Assembly: GCA_029964075.1 (NCBI GenBank)
Contig: CM057138.1
Coordinates: 10,472,932 to 10,536,931, forward strand
Direction: 5' to 3'
Length of the DNA: 64,000 nucleotides
Origin: Patiria pectinifera
Taxonomy: Eukaryota > Echinodermata > Asteroidea > Valvatida > Asterinidae
Shown here: positions 13,201 to 22,452 of the stretch, one piece after another
Position numbering within the stretch: position 1 is the first letter of the stretch
How the letters are laid out: each line of letters starts with the position of its first letter
Translations under genes and position numbers: made by a program
Notes under the pieces: model-generated
What the model was told of the DNA's origin: nothing
Databases searched by the model: none
What the model saw: the letters and a program-made list of their open reading frames with translations, nothing else

Positions 13201-16200
13201 TAGAAGAAAAAAAATGTTGGCGTGATTTTCCGATTTTATTTTCAAGTGCAAAGTGAACACTTAGAAAATGCACCGAAAAATAAGAAAATAATTTTCTGAC
13301 AAACATCTGGCTGGGTATGTAAGTGAGATAATAATGATTTATCAGAATTTATCAAGTTAACAGAAATTCTTAATGTGAATTTGGAATTTTCCGAGATTTA
13401 TGTAAGTGCGCCACGTTAGGGAACACTCCGCGAATTTGTGCCCAATTTCCGGATGCCACCGTTTTTGAATTTCGGATTAAATTTTATGACACCGAAATAG
13501 TTCACAGAGGTTAAATAGCATGCATTAATAAGGTCACGGTACCAGTATTTTACTGCATGAATTTGAGGTTTGGCAACAAAAAGGTTTGGCAACACTATAC
13601 ACGAGGAAAGTTGGGTAAGCTTCGAAGTGCGCCACGTTAGGGAACACGACTATACACAGATTTCCCGCCGGAAGTGACTGTGAGGTGTGGTCCTTCAGCA
13701 GCCGTAATAATTGGATTAAAAACCTCAATTGAAAGGACTTTAAGCCAACTAAAATTAGCAGGGTGAGTATGCACACCTTTTTAAATTACCTGATAAACTG
13801 ACAAGTCAAGTGTAGTTTAACTTTATTACTTATTAGGACTAATTAATAAAAGACAGCCAGACAGTCCTCTGGAGTGCTCAGAAACGTGCAAAACTAAATG
13901 AGGCCAACTTTACTCACAGTTTAGCCAGCAAATTTCTCCAAAAATTCCACTGGGGCAAAGAAATGTCCTCAGTCATTGTCAGTATTTCACCACCCAAGTT
14001 TGCAGACTCAATTCAATTTTTAAAGGAGACTTTTCTTCAATATTTTGCACATGAGAGGGAAGTCAAGTGATTTCAAAATTGGGCTAAAGACTAAACTGAT
14101 ACAAGTCCAACCATGGTCCAACTATTTGAAAAGACTAACCTCTTCATTCAGTGTCAACAGTGTGATGGCTTGACTATGGAGAAATGTGTAGCAAATTAAG
14201 ACTAGTTCCTGCTTCATGCCACATATCTGTTAAATTCTTGTTGCATGGTTTATTGATGCAGTACTGAAGCTGTGTTGGACTGATTGTTTTAGGTGCCAGT
14301 CTATTTTCTTGTTTTGCATGTTTTCAATACCTACGGTTTTGGGACTCACATCAGAACACAGTATTGAAAGTCCCAAATTTTCAGACTAAAGACTAGCATG
14401 CCTATGCATTGCTAGGTTACGGTAGGTGATGTAGGCTTAATGCCATGATGGTAATTCTAATCTTAGCCCCAAAAATGTGGCCAATTTAGTATTTACTGGA
14501 CTACCTCCGTAAAGATAGGCCACACTTGGAAGTTGGAACATGTACCTGAAAATGTAGAACTTTGTCAAGTTTTTGTCATGTTTGTTTTCACATTTAGACT
14601 TTAGGCCCTATTGATCAGGACATGTTAATTGTTCTATGGTGTATGTCACTGCAGAAAACAATTAACGACGTCTGTGTATGGAAGTCCCATTGTCCGACAG
14701 AATACCCACTTACCACACGAGAGCGCACGTACGTCAACAGTCCATTGTCCGAAAAGATTATCTGGGATCGATGCCCACTTTCTGTGCCACGGTACTGTCT
14801 ATTGTCCGAGAGGATTACTGCCAACCACAGCTGGTCGTGTTCGGATTGCGTAACCGCATGTAATACACGTGTAGATACATAACTACATGTATACTGTATT
14901 GTGAGGGCTAAGGTCAAATTGTACTATAACTTTTTATATTTCCCCATACATATATGCAATCTTTCCCATAGAATAGGTCAAACTGTGCTCGGTTCCTTAC
15001 CCACACCTATTTCCTATTCATCCCATCCATTCAATTAGGGGTCAAACTGTGCCGGAAATTCCTAACCCCATTAATTGAGTGGTCGGGCACAACCCGACCA
15101 CTCTTTGGATCTGTTACGATTAATTGAGTGGTCGGGCACAACCCGACCACTCTTTGGATTTGTTGCGATTAATCTTTCTTTCTTTCTTTCTTTGAGTACC
15201 ACTCTCTGTTATTGTTACGATTAATCTTTTTTTCCGGACAATAATTCTCCGCGGGGTTTCTCCTAAACGGTACATGGTATGAACTTGTAACTTTCAACCA
15301 ATATCGACCCTCATCCCTAGTGGTGCATATTACTCTGACGTCATTATGACGTCATCGGGTGTCAAATTACAAGCGATTTTATTCGAAAAAAATGACGATA
15401 TTCTTTCACCTATAACTCTTGAATAAAATGATCAATTATGTTCCAACCTTGTAATCAGATAGACAATGAATTGGAAAACATTTCTAGTCGTGTACGTGAA
15501 CTAGCTTCACCTTTACTTCCGGGTCTACCGGAAGGTCAAAGTTAGGTAAATTTAAAATGAAGACTTTAGCCTGAAATCAAAACAAAGCAGAATTTCTTTC
15601 ACACCGTTCATGTTATGACCCAGAAACCTATTGTGAACTTGTACCATGCTACGAAGATGTTATAAATTTTGTTACGTCATCATGACGTCATCAGGGATCA
15701 AATTACAAGTGATTTCAGAGCAAATTTTGACAAAATAGTTTGCGTTATATTTTTTGAGCTAAATGGGGTATCGTGTTCGTTTTTTCGTGAGGTTGTAGAC
15801 TATGCTGTCAGAAACAATTCTTGTTCCCGGACGCATAACCGCTTGACCTTTACTTCCGGTGTTACCGGAAGTGCAATAATAACCGAGTATAACTCAAAAG
15901 GAGAAGCATATATTATGAAAGTGTTTATTGAGGAATGCCAGACACAAAACAGTGTGATGACGTCATCTTTCAAAAGGGCGCCCCTAGCGGCATATTAATT
16001 AGGGTTTGCTTTCTTTAATTTGAAAACCATCCGTTAAAATTTCACAAAATCGACCCTTGATATTCTTTGATAAACCACAGATAATTTGACAAGGTTTAAA
16101 ATTTATGACGTCATGAGACCGGAAGTTACTTCTATGAGAATTTAAAAACGATAATATTTTAAATTTAATTCTATCATTTGATTCATGTCGTATATCTTCG

Positions 16201-19200
16201 TAGCCCAAATAATGATATCCCTTACAATTTTTACCTTTTGCTTCCGAATACTGTGACGTCATCAAACCGGAGTTAGGTGTTATGAATACATACAGTTATA
16301 TTTTTCATATTCTTATACGTTATTTAACTTCACAACGAACATTTATCCACTCCGAACGAAATCAGTATTCACTTCCCGTTTTTGAATAATGACGTCATTA
16401 AGCCAGAAATAACTTGAATGTTTACTAAAATTTATCACACCGTTAAAGATGCATTTTTTATTAAACAAAATAATTGATTGTACTGGAACGGATTTAATTT
16501 GTGATCCTTGTTCTTACAAAAACATATTCATAACTCAATTCGGCAGTGTTTAATTAACAAATTGCCTGCCCGACCACTCTGCGTTTGTAAGAACAAACGC
16601 GAACCTCTAGGTTATTGTTTTCTTTTGCATGGGCATAATAAAATTCTGCACTGAATTTACGACAGAAAAGTTTGTGGCTACACGCTGTAGAAATATTTAT
16701 TTTTAGCATTCAGATATGAGAGGAAAAATGGCGAGGCGCGATTTCAATCGGTTATCGCGAAAAATATCAGAAAATGGACGAGAATATTAGAATTGAATTC
16801 ATGGTCAGAATTGGAATCGATAGACTTGAGGGCGGCCTCTATGACGTGTTTGGAGCTTAATATATGCAACATTTGATTATCTCAATATCAAAAATAAAAT
16901 GGCATATGTCTTTTGCATGCATGGGCTTCCTAAAATTCGGCTAGTTATCCTCGCATATCTGAATACTGAAAATTAATATTTCCACAGCGTGTAACCTACA
17001 CCTTTTCTGTCGTAAAGTCAGTGTAGAATTTTATTATCCCCATGCAAAAAAAACAACAACATCAAAACCATTTTATGATATGATTAGCATATGTTGCATA
17101 AACCCCAACGACGTTAGAGGCTCCGGCAAGTCTACCAATAGTCCCAACTGGTTGTATGCTTGAGTAGCCATCCATGCAGCACCAGATGTGCGCTTCCCAC
17201 AGACCTTCAAGTCTTGTCGAGGTAAAGCAACAAGTTCAACTGCAGGTTGTTTGAATTTCTTTGTGAAAAGCAAAGGGTAATGGGTGCAGGGTAATGGATG
17301 CAGGGTAATGGGAGGGGTAATGTTCAGTTCAATTATGATTAAGTAAACACAAGAACATATGCCAGCCCGACCACTCTGCGTTTGTAACTCAACAAACGCG
17401 AACCTCTAGTTCTTTCTTTCTTTCTTTTTCCGGACAATACTTCTCCGCGGATTTACTCCTAAACCGTTCAAGATATAAACTTGTAACTTCGAACACATAT
17501 CGACCCTGATCCCGAGTAGTGCATACTGTCCTGACGTCATGATGACGTCATCAGGTATCAAATTACAAGCAATTTAGTGTTTCTATTTTTTAATCATTAC
17601 AAATCGATATAAAATCAACCGTGAGAGATCGGAACTTGCTTTTAACGGCAGTCAATAGAATAATACTGGGTCTTCAATTTACCTCGTGGGTGTCAAATCA
17701 TACGACCCTTACTTCCGGTCAAAACTGGTCGAACCCGGAAGTGCCTTGTAATTTAAAAATGGTAAAAGATATGAACGTGCTTTCAACGATGTTAGTCTTC
17801 GGCAAGAAAGTACTTTTCGAAACTGTAACCGATGACGTCATGAAAAATTAGAGCGCCCTCTAGCGGCAGGTTGAAAAATGTCCAAAATGCATTTTGAATA
17901 GATGTCTGTGGCGAAGTTAGCTGTAATCTTCTGAAAATTGGTATATATGATGACCTTCATGCAAACAACACATTTGTGCAGTTTGAAGCCGATGACGTCA
18001 TCAGATCGGAATTTACAACGAAAAGACTTTTTATTCTTCAAAAATCGCTAAAAAATCAATCGTGAGAGATATAATCTTAAATTGGCCATTAAAAATGATA
18101 GACTAAACATTGGCGTCAATTGTGCCAGGCGCATGGCTTGTCACACATGTGACCCGCCGTCGACAAAAATACCCTAACGGTAGTCCGTCGCTCAAAAATT
18201 CAATGAAAGCGTAGAGCTGGGTGTGCGTGAGTACACTACATGAACAGGACATTGTACATGTACATTCATCCAGTGCAGATCCATTATTTCATCATCGTCA
18301 TGCTTATTGGAACGGGGCCAAACATCCTTTCATTGGGTGGTCGTGCTCAACCCGACCACTGTCTAGAATTGTTCCGATTAATCTTTCTTTCTTTCTTTTT
18401 TTTCCGTACGGCACGTTTCCGCGGGTTTTCTCTTAAACGGTATATGGTACGAACTTGTAACTTTCAATATATATCGACCCTCATCCAAAGTGGTGCATAT
18501 TACTCTGACGTCATGATTACGTCATCAGGTGTCAAATTACAAGTGATTTTATCTGAAAAAGTGACCAATTACTTTCACCTATAACTCTTGAACTAAACAA
18601 TCAATGATGTTTGTATTCTGTAATCAGATAGACCAGTAATCGCTTAAAATTTTTTGTCTGTACGTGAACTCGCTTGACCTTTACTTCCGGGTTAACCGGA
18701 AGGTCAAAGTTAGGTGAATTCAAATTGAAGACGTTAGCCTGACATCAAAACAAAGCAACATTTCTTCCCAACAGTTCACGGCATGATCACAAAACCTTGT
18801 GTGAAATTGTACCATGTTTCAAAGATGTTATAAATTTTGTTACGTCATCATGACGTCATCAGGTATCAAATTACAAGCGATGTAAGGCCAAATTTTGACA
18901 AAATAGTTTGCGTTATATCTTTTGAACTAAATAGAGTATCGTGTTCGTTTTTTCGTGAGGTTGTAGACTATGCCGTGAGAAACATTTCTTGTTCCCTGAC
19001 ACAAAACCGATTGACCTTTACTTCCGGTGTTACCGGAAGTGCAATAAAAACTGAATATAACTCAAAAGTGGAAACATTTTACCACAGACATATATATATA
19101 TTATGCAAGTGTTTAGTGAGAAATGCAAGTCATAAAAAACAGTGTGATGACGTCATTCATCCGAAAGGGCGCCCCTAGCGGCACATAAAATTGTGTTTGT

Positions 19201-20710
19201 TTGCTTTTACCTGAAGAACATCGGTTCCAATTTTACCAAATCACCCCTTGACATTCTTTGATTAGCCACAGATAACTTAGCAAGGTTTCAAATTCATGAC
19301 GTCATCAGACCGGAAGTTACGTCAATGAGAATTTGAAAATGATCATATTTTAAATTGAATTCTATCATTTGATCCATGTCGTATATCTTCGTAGCCCAAA
19401 TAACAATTTCATAACAATTAATGTTAACCTTTTGCTTTCAAATACTAGTGACGTCATGAAACCGGATGTTAGGTGCTATAAATACATACAGTTATATTTT
19501 CCATATTTTCATACGTTATTAACTTCACAAGAAACATTTATCAACTCCGAACTAAATCAGTTTTCACTTCCCTTTTTTTTTAATAAGACGTCATCAAGCT
19601 AGATATAACTCGTATGTGTACATAAAATGTTCATGGAAATTGAGCACATCGTTAAAGATGCATTTTTCAACAAAATAATTTATTGGGATGGACAGTGTTT
19701 GTTTTTTTAAATGCCTGCCCGACCACTCTGCGTTTGTAACAACAAACGCGAACCTCTAGTTCATACTTATATCTGGATCTACATATTTACATATTTATGT
19801 GACCTTTACATATTTCTATGCCAAAGGTCAAAGTGTGCTGAACAGTCAACCTCCACTACTACTATTGGAGTCTCATTTATGGGGCTAAAAGCTTTCTAGC
19901 CCAATGTGGCCAATTGACTTGAATTTCCAAATTCGTTTGCACACATTTCCGTATCAAAATCTCAACATGAAATTTCACGAAAATTAGACATCTGAAAAAG
20001 GCAGCACTGTCTGATTAGCCTATAAAGAGGTTGAGTATGCTTCTAAAGCAAATATAAACTACAAGCTAAGCCTAAATGTGAAAATCAAAGTTAGACAAAG
20101 TTCGACATGTTTTTGTACACGGTGGAAGTGTGGCCTTTATTAACCAAGGGGGAAAGATTTCCATATACGAAGTTCACTCATTTTCCTCTGTATTGACTAA
20201 CAAGCCCCCAGATAGCAATTTCATGTCATCAAAGTCAATTTGAGCAGTGAGAAAATACAAGCATTTTCTTAGAAAACACTTAGAATTCTGTCAAAAAAAC
20301 ATTATCATACAAATTCCTACAAATAAGTCGGAACCCCCGTGACACCCCACAAAAATTATACTGGTATAATGTCCGCCTGTTCAAAATACGGTACACCATT
20401 CTGTAATCTAGTGTTAATAATCGTTGAATTTGAACAGCGCTACATTTTCAGATATTTTACTGATGAAACCCCCCCCCCCCCGCAAAAATTCCTGGATCCG
20501 CCCCTGCACATTAAGGCTAAAAGCCTCCCAGCCAGCACTAATTATGAGGGCCTGCTTACCTCCACCATTTTCATAGCATAAGTAAGGGAATCGCCACACG
20601 TTGCCCAGGCCAATGGCCCAACCAAGACAGGCCAAGAAAAACTCCTTCTTCGAGGCCCACGTCGGACGGGCCTCGATTGGAATGTCACTGTTACCGGACT
20701 CTGCCATCAT
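996..20710 (-). CDS. SLC6-family Na+/Cl- dependent transporter, whole gene model (12 coding exons)
   Basis: The gene encodes a plasma-membrane symporter of the neurotransmitter/amino-acid transporter family, about 651 aa. The exons, read from high to low coordinates, are 20710-20560, 11968-11837, 11404-11059, 7980-7848, 7347-7213, 7033-6930, 6329-6205, 4613-4501, 3820-3692, 3392-3177, 1562-1398 and 1202-996. All phases agree and no stop interrupts. The TM1 signature [18 protein letters not shown] is split over the first intron. Other marks are LGQY at the end of TM2, a Cys pair and four N-glycosylation sequons in the second extracellular loop, NSATS in TM7 and GLDTQ in TM8. Glycine at the position of SERT Asp98 argues against a monoamine substrate. 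The tail [10 protein letters not shown] resembles glycine/neutral amino acid transporters. TM6 is unusual (see findings). The substrate is unknown; family membership is near certain. Confidence 0.93.
1398..1562 (-). CDS. SLC6 transporter exon 11 (TM11 end, TM12)
   Basis: The acceptor is CAACTTAG|GTCGTG. The exon encodes the end of TM11, a short extracellular loop ([15 protein letters not shown]) and TM12 ([20 protein letters not shown]), then TEKGTLKE. The donor is AAAGAG|GTATTT. Confidence 0.91.
2236..2461 (-). repeat. tRNA-derived SINE, copy 1
   Basis: On the minus strand the head reads TGGCCTAGTGGTTAGGATTC (pol III A-box-like) and GGGGTTCGAATCC (B box). The body has CCTTGGGCAAGGCACTTCA and TACCGGCATTAGC. 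The layout is shared with the copies near 40.7 and 55.3 kb. It lies in the last SLC6 introns. Confidence 0.75.
3177..3392 (-). CDS. SLC6 transporter exon 10 (TM10, start of TM11)
   Basis: The acceptor is CACTATACAG|GCAGGA. The exon encodes AGPYW, a TM10 ending [19 protein letters not shown], then [19 protein letters not shown] and the start of TM11. The donor is TTGTTG|GTGAGT. Confidence 0.92.
3692..3820 (-). CDS. SLC6 transporter exon 9 (TM8 end, TM9)
   Basis: The acceptor is TATTTCGCAG|TTTGTT. The exon encodes [15 protein letters not shown], then a basic loop FLRRHRLL and TM9 ([18 protein letters not shown]). The donor is ACAAAT|GTGAGT. It is 43 codons, phase 0. Confidence 0.92.
3948..4078. 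repeat. Interstitial TTAGGG array inside an inverted repeat
   Basis: Positions 3989-4030 are mostly TTAGGG units with a few variants. They are flanked by inverted copies of a CCGATGTTCCCC-type sequence: CGATGTTCCCCACTACCGAT before and its reverse complement, with small differences, after. It lies in an SLC6 intron, so it is not a chromosome end. Confidence 0.85.
4276..4345. repeat. End fragment of the 6.4 kb hairpin repeat
   Basis: AAGTATCGATATAGGCAATT, followed by AATTACCGGGAAAACCTAT, matches the right end of the repeat at 6417-6750 (AGTGTCGATATAGGGAATTC ... GACCGGGAAAACCTAT). Confidence 0.5.
4501..4613 (-). CDS. SLC6 transporter exon 8 (TM7-8 loop and TM8 start)
   Basis: The acceptor is ACCACACAG|GTTACG. 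The exon encodes [17 protein letters not shown] and then [18 protein letters not shown]. The family motif is GLDSQ/GLDST; here Thr replaces the sodium-ligand Ser, a conservative change. The donor is CACACAG|GTGATC. Confidence 0.93.
4792..5176. mobile_element. hAT-like MITE with 8-bp target duplication
   Basis: The terminal inverted repeats are CATGGGCGTCAATCGCTTT at the left and its reverse complement, AAAGCGATTGACGCCCATG, at the right. The flanks are identical 8-mers CGAGAACG at 4784-4791 and 5177-5184. The interior is non-coding with a poly-G run (5083-5092) and a poly-C run near 5143-5153. An 8-bp duplication is typical of hAT transposons; the superfamily call is inference. Confidence 0.8.
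5350..5661. mobile_element. Foldback element with 9-bp target duplication (MULE-like)
   Basis: The ends are TAGCCTTGGTCAAGGCGCTA and its exact reverse complement. The flanks are identical 9-mers ATAGAATGC at 5341-5349 and 5662-5670. A second, inner hairpin (about 5444-5580) has arms over 50 bp around TGTATTTTTAAT. A 9-bp duplication fits Mutator-like elements. There is no coding capacity. Confidence 0.82.
6205..6329 (-). CDS. SLC6 transporter exon 7 (TM7)
   Basis: The acceptor is TTCTCCAG|TGATGG. The exon encodes [19 protein letters not shown] then [11 protein letters not shown], the TM7 region. The Asn and Ser of the family's chloride site are present. The donor is CGCAGG|GTATGT. Confidence 0.93.
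6417..6750. mobile_element. Foldback repeat in SLC6 intron
   Basis: The arms pair around 6590. GTGGTGGCTGTCTGAAATTC at the right matches the inverse of a left segment GAATTTCAGAAAGCCACCAC, and AAGTGTCGATATAGG pairs with CCTATATCGATACTT. It is non-coding. Confidence 0.7.
6930..7033 (-). CDS. SLC6 transporter exon 6 (TM6)
   Basis: The acceptor is CATTCCAG|GTTTGG. The exon encodes [19 protein letters not shown] and then SYNSFHNNC. The TM6 unwound segment reads SGSSG where most of the family has a GFG-type sequence, so a pocket Phe is replaced by Ser. The donor is CTCAT|GTAAGT. Confidence 0.92.
7213..7347 (-). CDS. SLC6 transporter exon 5 (TM5)
   Basis: The acceptor is CTATCAG|GCTGTT. The exon encodes [19 protein letters not shown] followed by VTLPG and [10 protein letters not shown], the standard TM5 and following loop. 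The donor is CCAAAA|GTAAGT. It is 45 codons, phase 0 at both ends. Confidence 0.93.
7430..7795 (-). repeat. Interspersed repeat G, copy 1
   Basis: Reverse-strand homology to 21060-21440. Shared words include CAACTCTCCAAGGTGTT, an AAGATGATCACCCC-like segment, CCATTGCAAAATAGAGC, and GGCCCACAAAAT beside an AACTTGAGGG-like word. It lies in an SLC6 intron and is non-coding. Confidence 0.6.
7848..7980 (-). CDS. SLC6 transporter exon 4 (TM4)
   Basis: The acceptor is ATGTCAG|GTTTGC. The exon encodes [13 protein letters not shown] and then TM4 ([17 protein letters not shown]) and KGIKSSGK, a highly conserved family motif. The donor is GGAAAG|GTATCG, phase 0. Confidence 0.92.
8878..9732. repeat. Two GACTCG/CGAGTC microsatellite arrays with spacer
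   Basis: Imperfect arrays of ACTCGAGTCGAGTC at about 8878-9012 and 9588-9732 flank about 570 bp of unrecognised sequence. The intron between SLC6 exons 3 and 4 contains them. Confidence 0.75.
9760..10617. mobile_element. Inverted-repeat element containing a nested MITE
   Basis: CATGTATGGGCCTTATGCAC with a GGCCAT-type sequence near 9785-9820 is mirrored by an ATGGCC-type sequence with GTGCATAAGGCCCATACATG near 10580-10617. An inner hairpin (GTCTGACGCCG / CGGCGTCAGAC) lies at 9768-9870. The TTAA MITE at 9965-10494 sits between the arms, so it probably inserted into this element. Confidence 0.6.
9965..10494 (-). mobile_element. TTAA-flanked MITE family C, copy 1
   Basis: It begins TTAAAGGGAATGTACAACAT and ends with the inverse, ATGTTGTATTTTCCCTTTAA. 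It carries the internal palindrome GGTCGGCCGACCAGCGTTG and the phrase AGTCTGGTTCCCTGAC. The opposite orientation occurs at 39646, 61446 and 62541. TTAA duplication suggests a piggyBac- or Kolobok-mobilised MITE. Confidence 0.8.
11059..11404 (-). CDS. SLC6 transporter exon 3 (TM3 and second extracellular loop)
   Basis: The acceptor is TTACCCAG|GATTAGG. The exon encodes TM3 with the conserved SYYN and then [15 protein letters not shown], whose two Cys match the family's loop disulfide. The loop is long and acidic with sequons at NNT, NLT, NVT and NYT. The donor is TGGAG|GTAATT. Confidence 0.93.
11837..11968 (-). CDS. SLC6 transporter exon 2 (end of TM1, TM2)
   Basis: The acceptor is TTTGCAG|GTGCATTT, which continues the [11 protein letters not shown] signature. 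The exon encodes [14 protein letters not shown], where the Tyr corresponds to the family's chloride-ligand Tyr in TM2, and then [10 protein letters not shown]. It ends AAAG|GCAAGT, so the donor is GC rather than GT. Confidence 0.92.
12205..12360. repeat. Fragment of palindromic repeat family D
   Basis: CAAGAATCATTCAAATCACTC, followed by GTTCTTTCAGCAAAACGAAA, matches the complete copy at 55708-56201. The terminal CAGGGTG ends are missing here. Confidence 0.55.
13031..13430. mobile_element. Inverted-repeat element with GTGGCGC termini
   Basis: ACCCTAACGTGGCGC at the left and GCGCCACGTTAGGGAACAC at the right are inverse copies. A further isolated end (GCGCCACGTTAGGGAACAC) lies at 13627-13647. 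It is in the first SLC6 intron and has no ORF of note. Confidence 0.6.
13648..15070. other. SLC6 intron 1 sequence, no gene recognised
   Basis: This is unique-looking AT-rich intron sequence. 14670-14830 has an imperfect triple repeat around ATTGTCCGA. 14460-14620 shows inverted similarity to about 19870-20130 (GGCCACACTT, and CATTTAGACTTTAGGCC-like words). No exon was seen. Confidence 0.4.
15071..16610 (+). mobile_element. Helentron-like non-autonomous element, unit 1
   Basis: The left end has two 49-bp tandem copies containing GAGTGGTCGGGCACAACCCG and then a short TTTC microsatellite. The right end reads GCCCGACCACTCT, then the hairpin GCGTTTGTAAGAACAAACGC and the terminus GAACCTCTAG before T. 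A 3' hairpin shortly before a CTRR-type end, plus an inverted repeat of the 5' end placed inside the 3' end, fits Helentron/HINE elements. The interior is non-coding and holds seven TGACGTCA octamers plus several ACTTCCGG/CCGGAAGT words. The class call is inference. Confidence 0.65.
16626..17048. mobile_element. Foldback element with long terminal inverted repeats
   Basis: Arms of about 90 bp: GCATGGGCATAATAAAATTC ... CGACAGAAAAG ... TACACGCTGT at the left, mirrored by ACAGCGTGTA ... CTTTTCTGTCG ... GAATTTTATTATCCCCATGC at the right. It sits directly between two Helentron-like units. Confidence 0.7.
17360..18065 (+). mobile_element. Helentron-like 3' end joined to a partial unit
   Basis: A 3' terminus (GCCCGACCACTCTGCGTTTG, hairpin, CTCTAG ending at 17409) is followed at once by the microsatellite and interior sequence of another unit that lacks a 5' end. 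The interior carries four TGACGTCA octamers at 17532, 17543, 17833 and 17993. It looks like a tandem or rearranged copy. Confidence 0.6.
18331..19759 (+). mobile_element. Helentron-like non-autonomous element, unit 3
   Basis: It is closely similar along its length to 15150-16610. It starts near GGGTGGTCGTGCTCAACCCG and ends with hairpin GCGTTTGTAACAACAAACGC and CTCTAG before T. It contains five TGACGTCA octamers (18506, 18851, 19148, 19297, 19449). It is non-coding. Confidence 0.65.
20146..20295. repeat. Partial copy of MITE family F
   Basis: TTTCCATATACGAAGTTCACT, then CAAGCCCCCAGATAGCAATTT and GAGAAAATACAAGCATTTTC, match the complete 211-bp copy at 36815-37025. One terminus is missing. Confidence 0.6.
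20560..20710 (-). CDS. SLC6 transporter exon 1 (start, N-tail and most of TM1)
   Basis: The exon starts at tandem ATGs (20710 and 20707). The second has A at -3 and G at +4. The frame stays open upstream to a TGA near 20833 but has no other ATG, so this is the likely start. It encodes a short cytoplasmic tail ([12 protein letters not shown]) and TM1 through ENGG. It ends at a GGAG|GTAAGC donor with one base of the next codon. A poly-C run with repeat sequence follows in the intron. Confidence 0.88.
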
Positions 20711-21059
20711 GTCGTTCTGGAAGTGTTTGCTCAGTATGGTATTGAAGAGGAGTGTGTAATAAACTTGGGACCGACTGGCTGTGCGTGGATTACTAGCCGT
20801 GCGTGACGATTCTATGGACAACGATAATTGTCACACAATGAGCCTCATAGTATGCAAATATTGAATGCTTCGAGCGGTGTAGTAAAACTAACCTCCCCAG
20901 GTGATCGATGAGGCATTCTGTTTAGGAATGAAGCGGAACGCTCCATTCCATGGCCATTCTATTTTCCCGAGGTGAAGCTTAGCCAAGGGAAAATGTCGCT
21001 CGTACCCCCCGCCCTGCAAACAGGACGCTGGGGTTGAAGACCATTAAATAGGCCCCAAA

Positions 21060-21440
21060 TTGCCTACGCCAGCCAAATCACGATTAGCATGCCCTCAAAA
21101 TCTTCAGTATTTGAGAGTATTGTGGGCCATGAACTTGAGGGTTTGTTAAAAATATGGGTGGAAGCCGTGCACAGGACTGGGAGCTTGCAGTTGTGTGTAA
21201 TTTGGATGTAATTTGGACCCTAAAAGCGCTCTATTTTGCAATGGAGTGTAGCCATCGTTTTTCAAAATGGCGATGGGCTTCAGGACTTTTTTTAGGGGTG
21301 ATCATCTTCGGATGGAAATTTCTCCTAAAAGTCATCAGTTGACCCCCCAAAAATTGAAAAGAAAATGAAAGGTGATAAAATAAGCTTTAATTTGATGTGT
21401 GTCTCGAACACCTTGGAGAGTTGTAAGTATATTTATCCCG
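21060..21440 (+). repeat. Interspersed repeat G, copy 2
   Basis: Matches 7430-7795 on the opposite strand, with a partial third copy near 30840-31060. It lies just upstream of the SLC6 start and is non-coding. Confidence 0.6.
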
Positions 21441-22452
21441 AATTTCTGAAGTGGGAGCATTTACCATTGGGGTCTATGGAAGTTTATTTACTGGTCTGCT
21501 ACCTATAGTTTCAAAATGGCGGCGTCCGTGTTGTGATGAAATTGGGATTGAAAAGGGGCAATTGCTGTCTAAAATTGTTGATTACAAAATGAAATAAACA
21601 CCAAAAAACTTTTAAAGACAATTTCTTGACAAATTTTTCTGAAGTTCTTATTTTTGGCTGTGTTTTTTGAAAAACAATTCATGCAACATATCATTCGTGT
21701 GGATTGTTATGTAAACACAAGAGTACACACTGCTCCATTCTCCATAGTCTTAAGGTGCTTCGAATAGTTTCTTTTCGTTGGTTAAATTTTCCTTTTCTGG
21801 CTAAAACAGGTCCATGTACTTTCATTAATATTAATTAATTAAAGTATTTTCGCTCTTTGCTGAAAAACCGCTTGGCATTACTGTCATGTTTAAAGTAAAT
21901 AGGAGGCTGGGAGAGGCATTGCAGTACTAGGGTAAGGATGGAAACTTACAGCCAATGGCATGAATGAATAGACCGGTAAGCAATTCTTAATGTCAAAATG
22001 GAGGCCAACGATACAAAACAATGGTGTGGAAGGATTAAATATGCAATTTCTAGAAGAGCCAAAACAAACAGGAGTGGATGTTTGGTGTGGGCGGGGTCCA
22101 CGAAGACTGGTTCCAGAAAAACAAAATATGGGCAAATTTCATGCCGAATGCCTGGCTCGAAGAGACGCACAATGAAAAGTGTGCATTGAGTGGCTTACAG
22201 CGCACATACCGAGAATTTCAATTTGCCCCGGGAGTGGTCACTTAATTGTGCCACAATTCATTGTGTGTCCTCTTCGAGCACCTTTCCCTGTAGCCAAGGC
22301 TGATCAACAACCAGCGGAAAGTTTGCCGAAGGCAAAAGAAATGCCAAGGCCATGGAACATACAAAAGTTGTGTCCTGTGAAAAAAAAACTAGTGTACTGT
22401 AAGTATGGCACTAAATTACATTACTACTGTACTAGCCTTCCACAAAGTTAAA
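21441..22452. other. Intergenic sequence, no gene recognised
   Basis: Only short ORFs on both strands, without recognised domains. AT-rich stretches lie near 21800-21860. It may belong to the transposon carrying the ORF at 22453-23391, but no terminal inverted repeats were identified. Confidence 0.35.

Noticed and set aside
20711-20821. N-terminal extension of the SLC6 protein upstream of 20710
   Set aside because: The frame is open but the apparent start is TTG, not ATG; a TGA lies just upstream. The tandem ATG at 20710/20707 is preferred.
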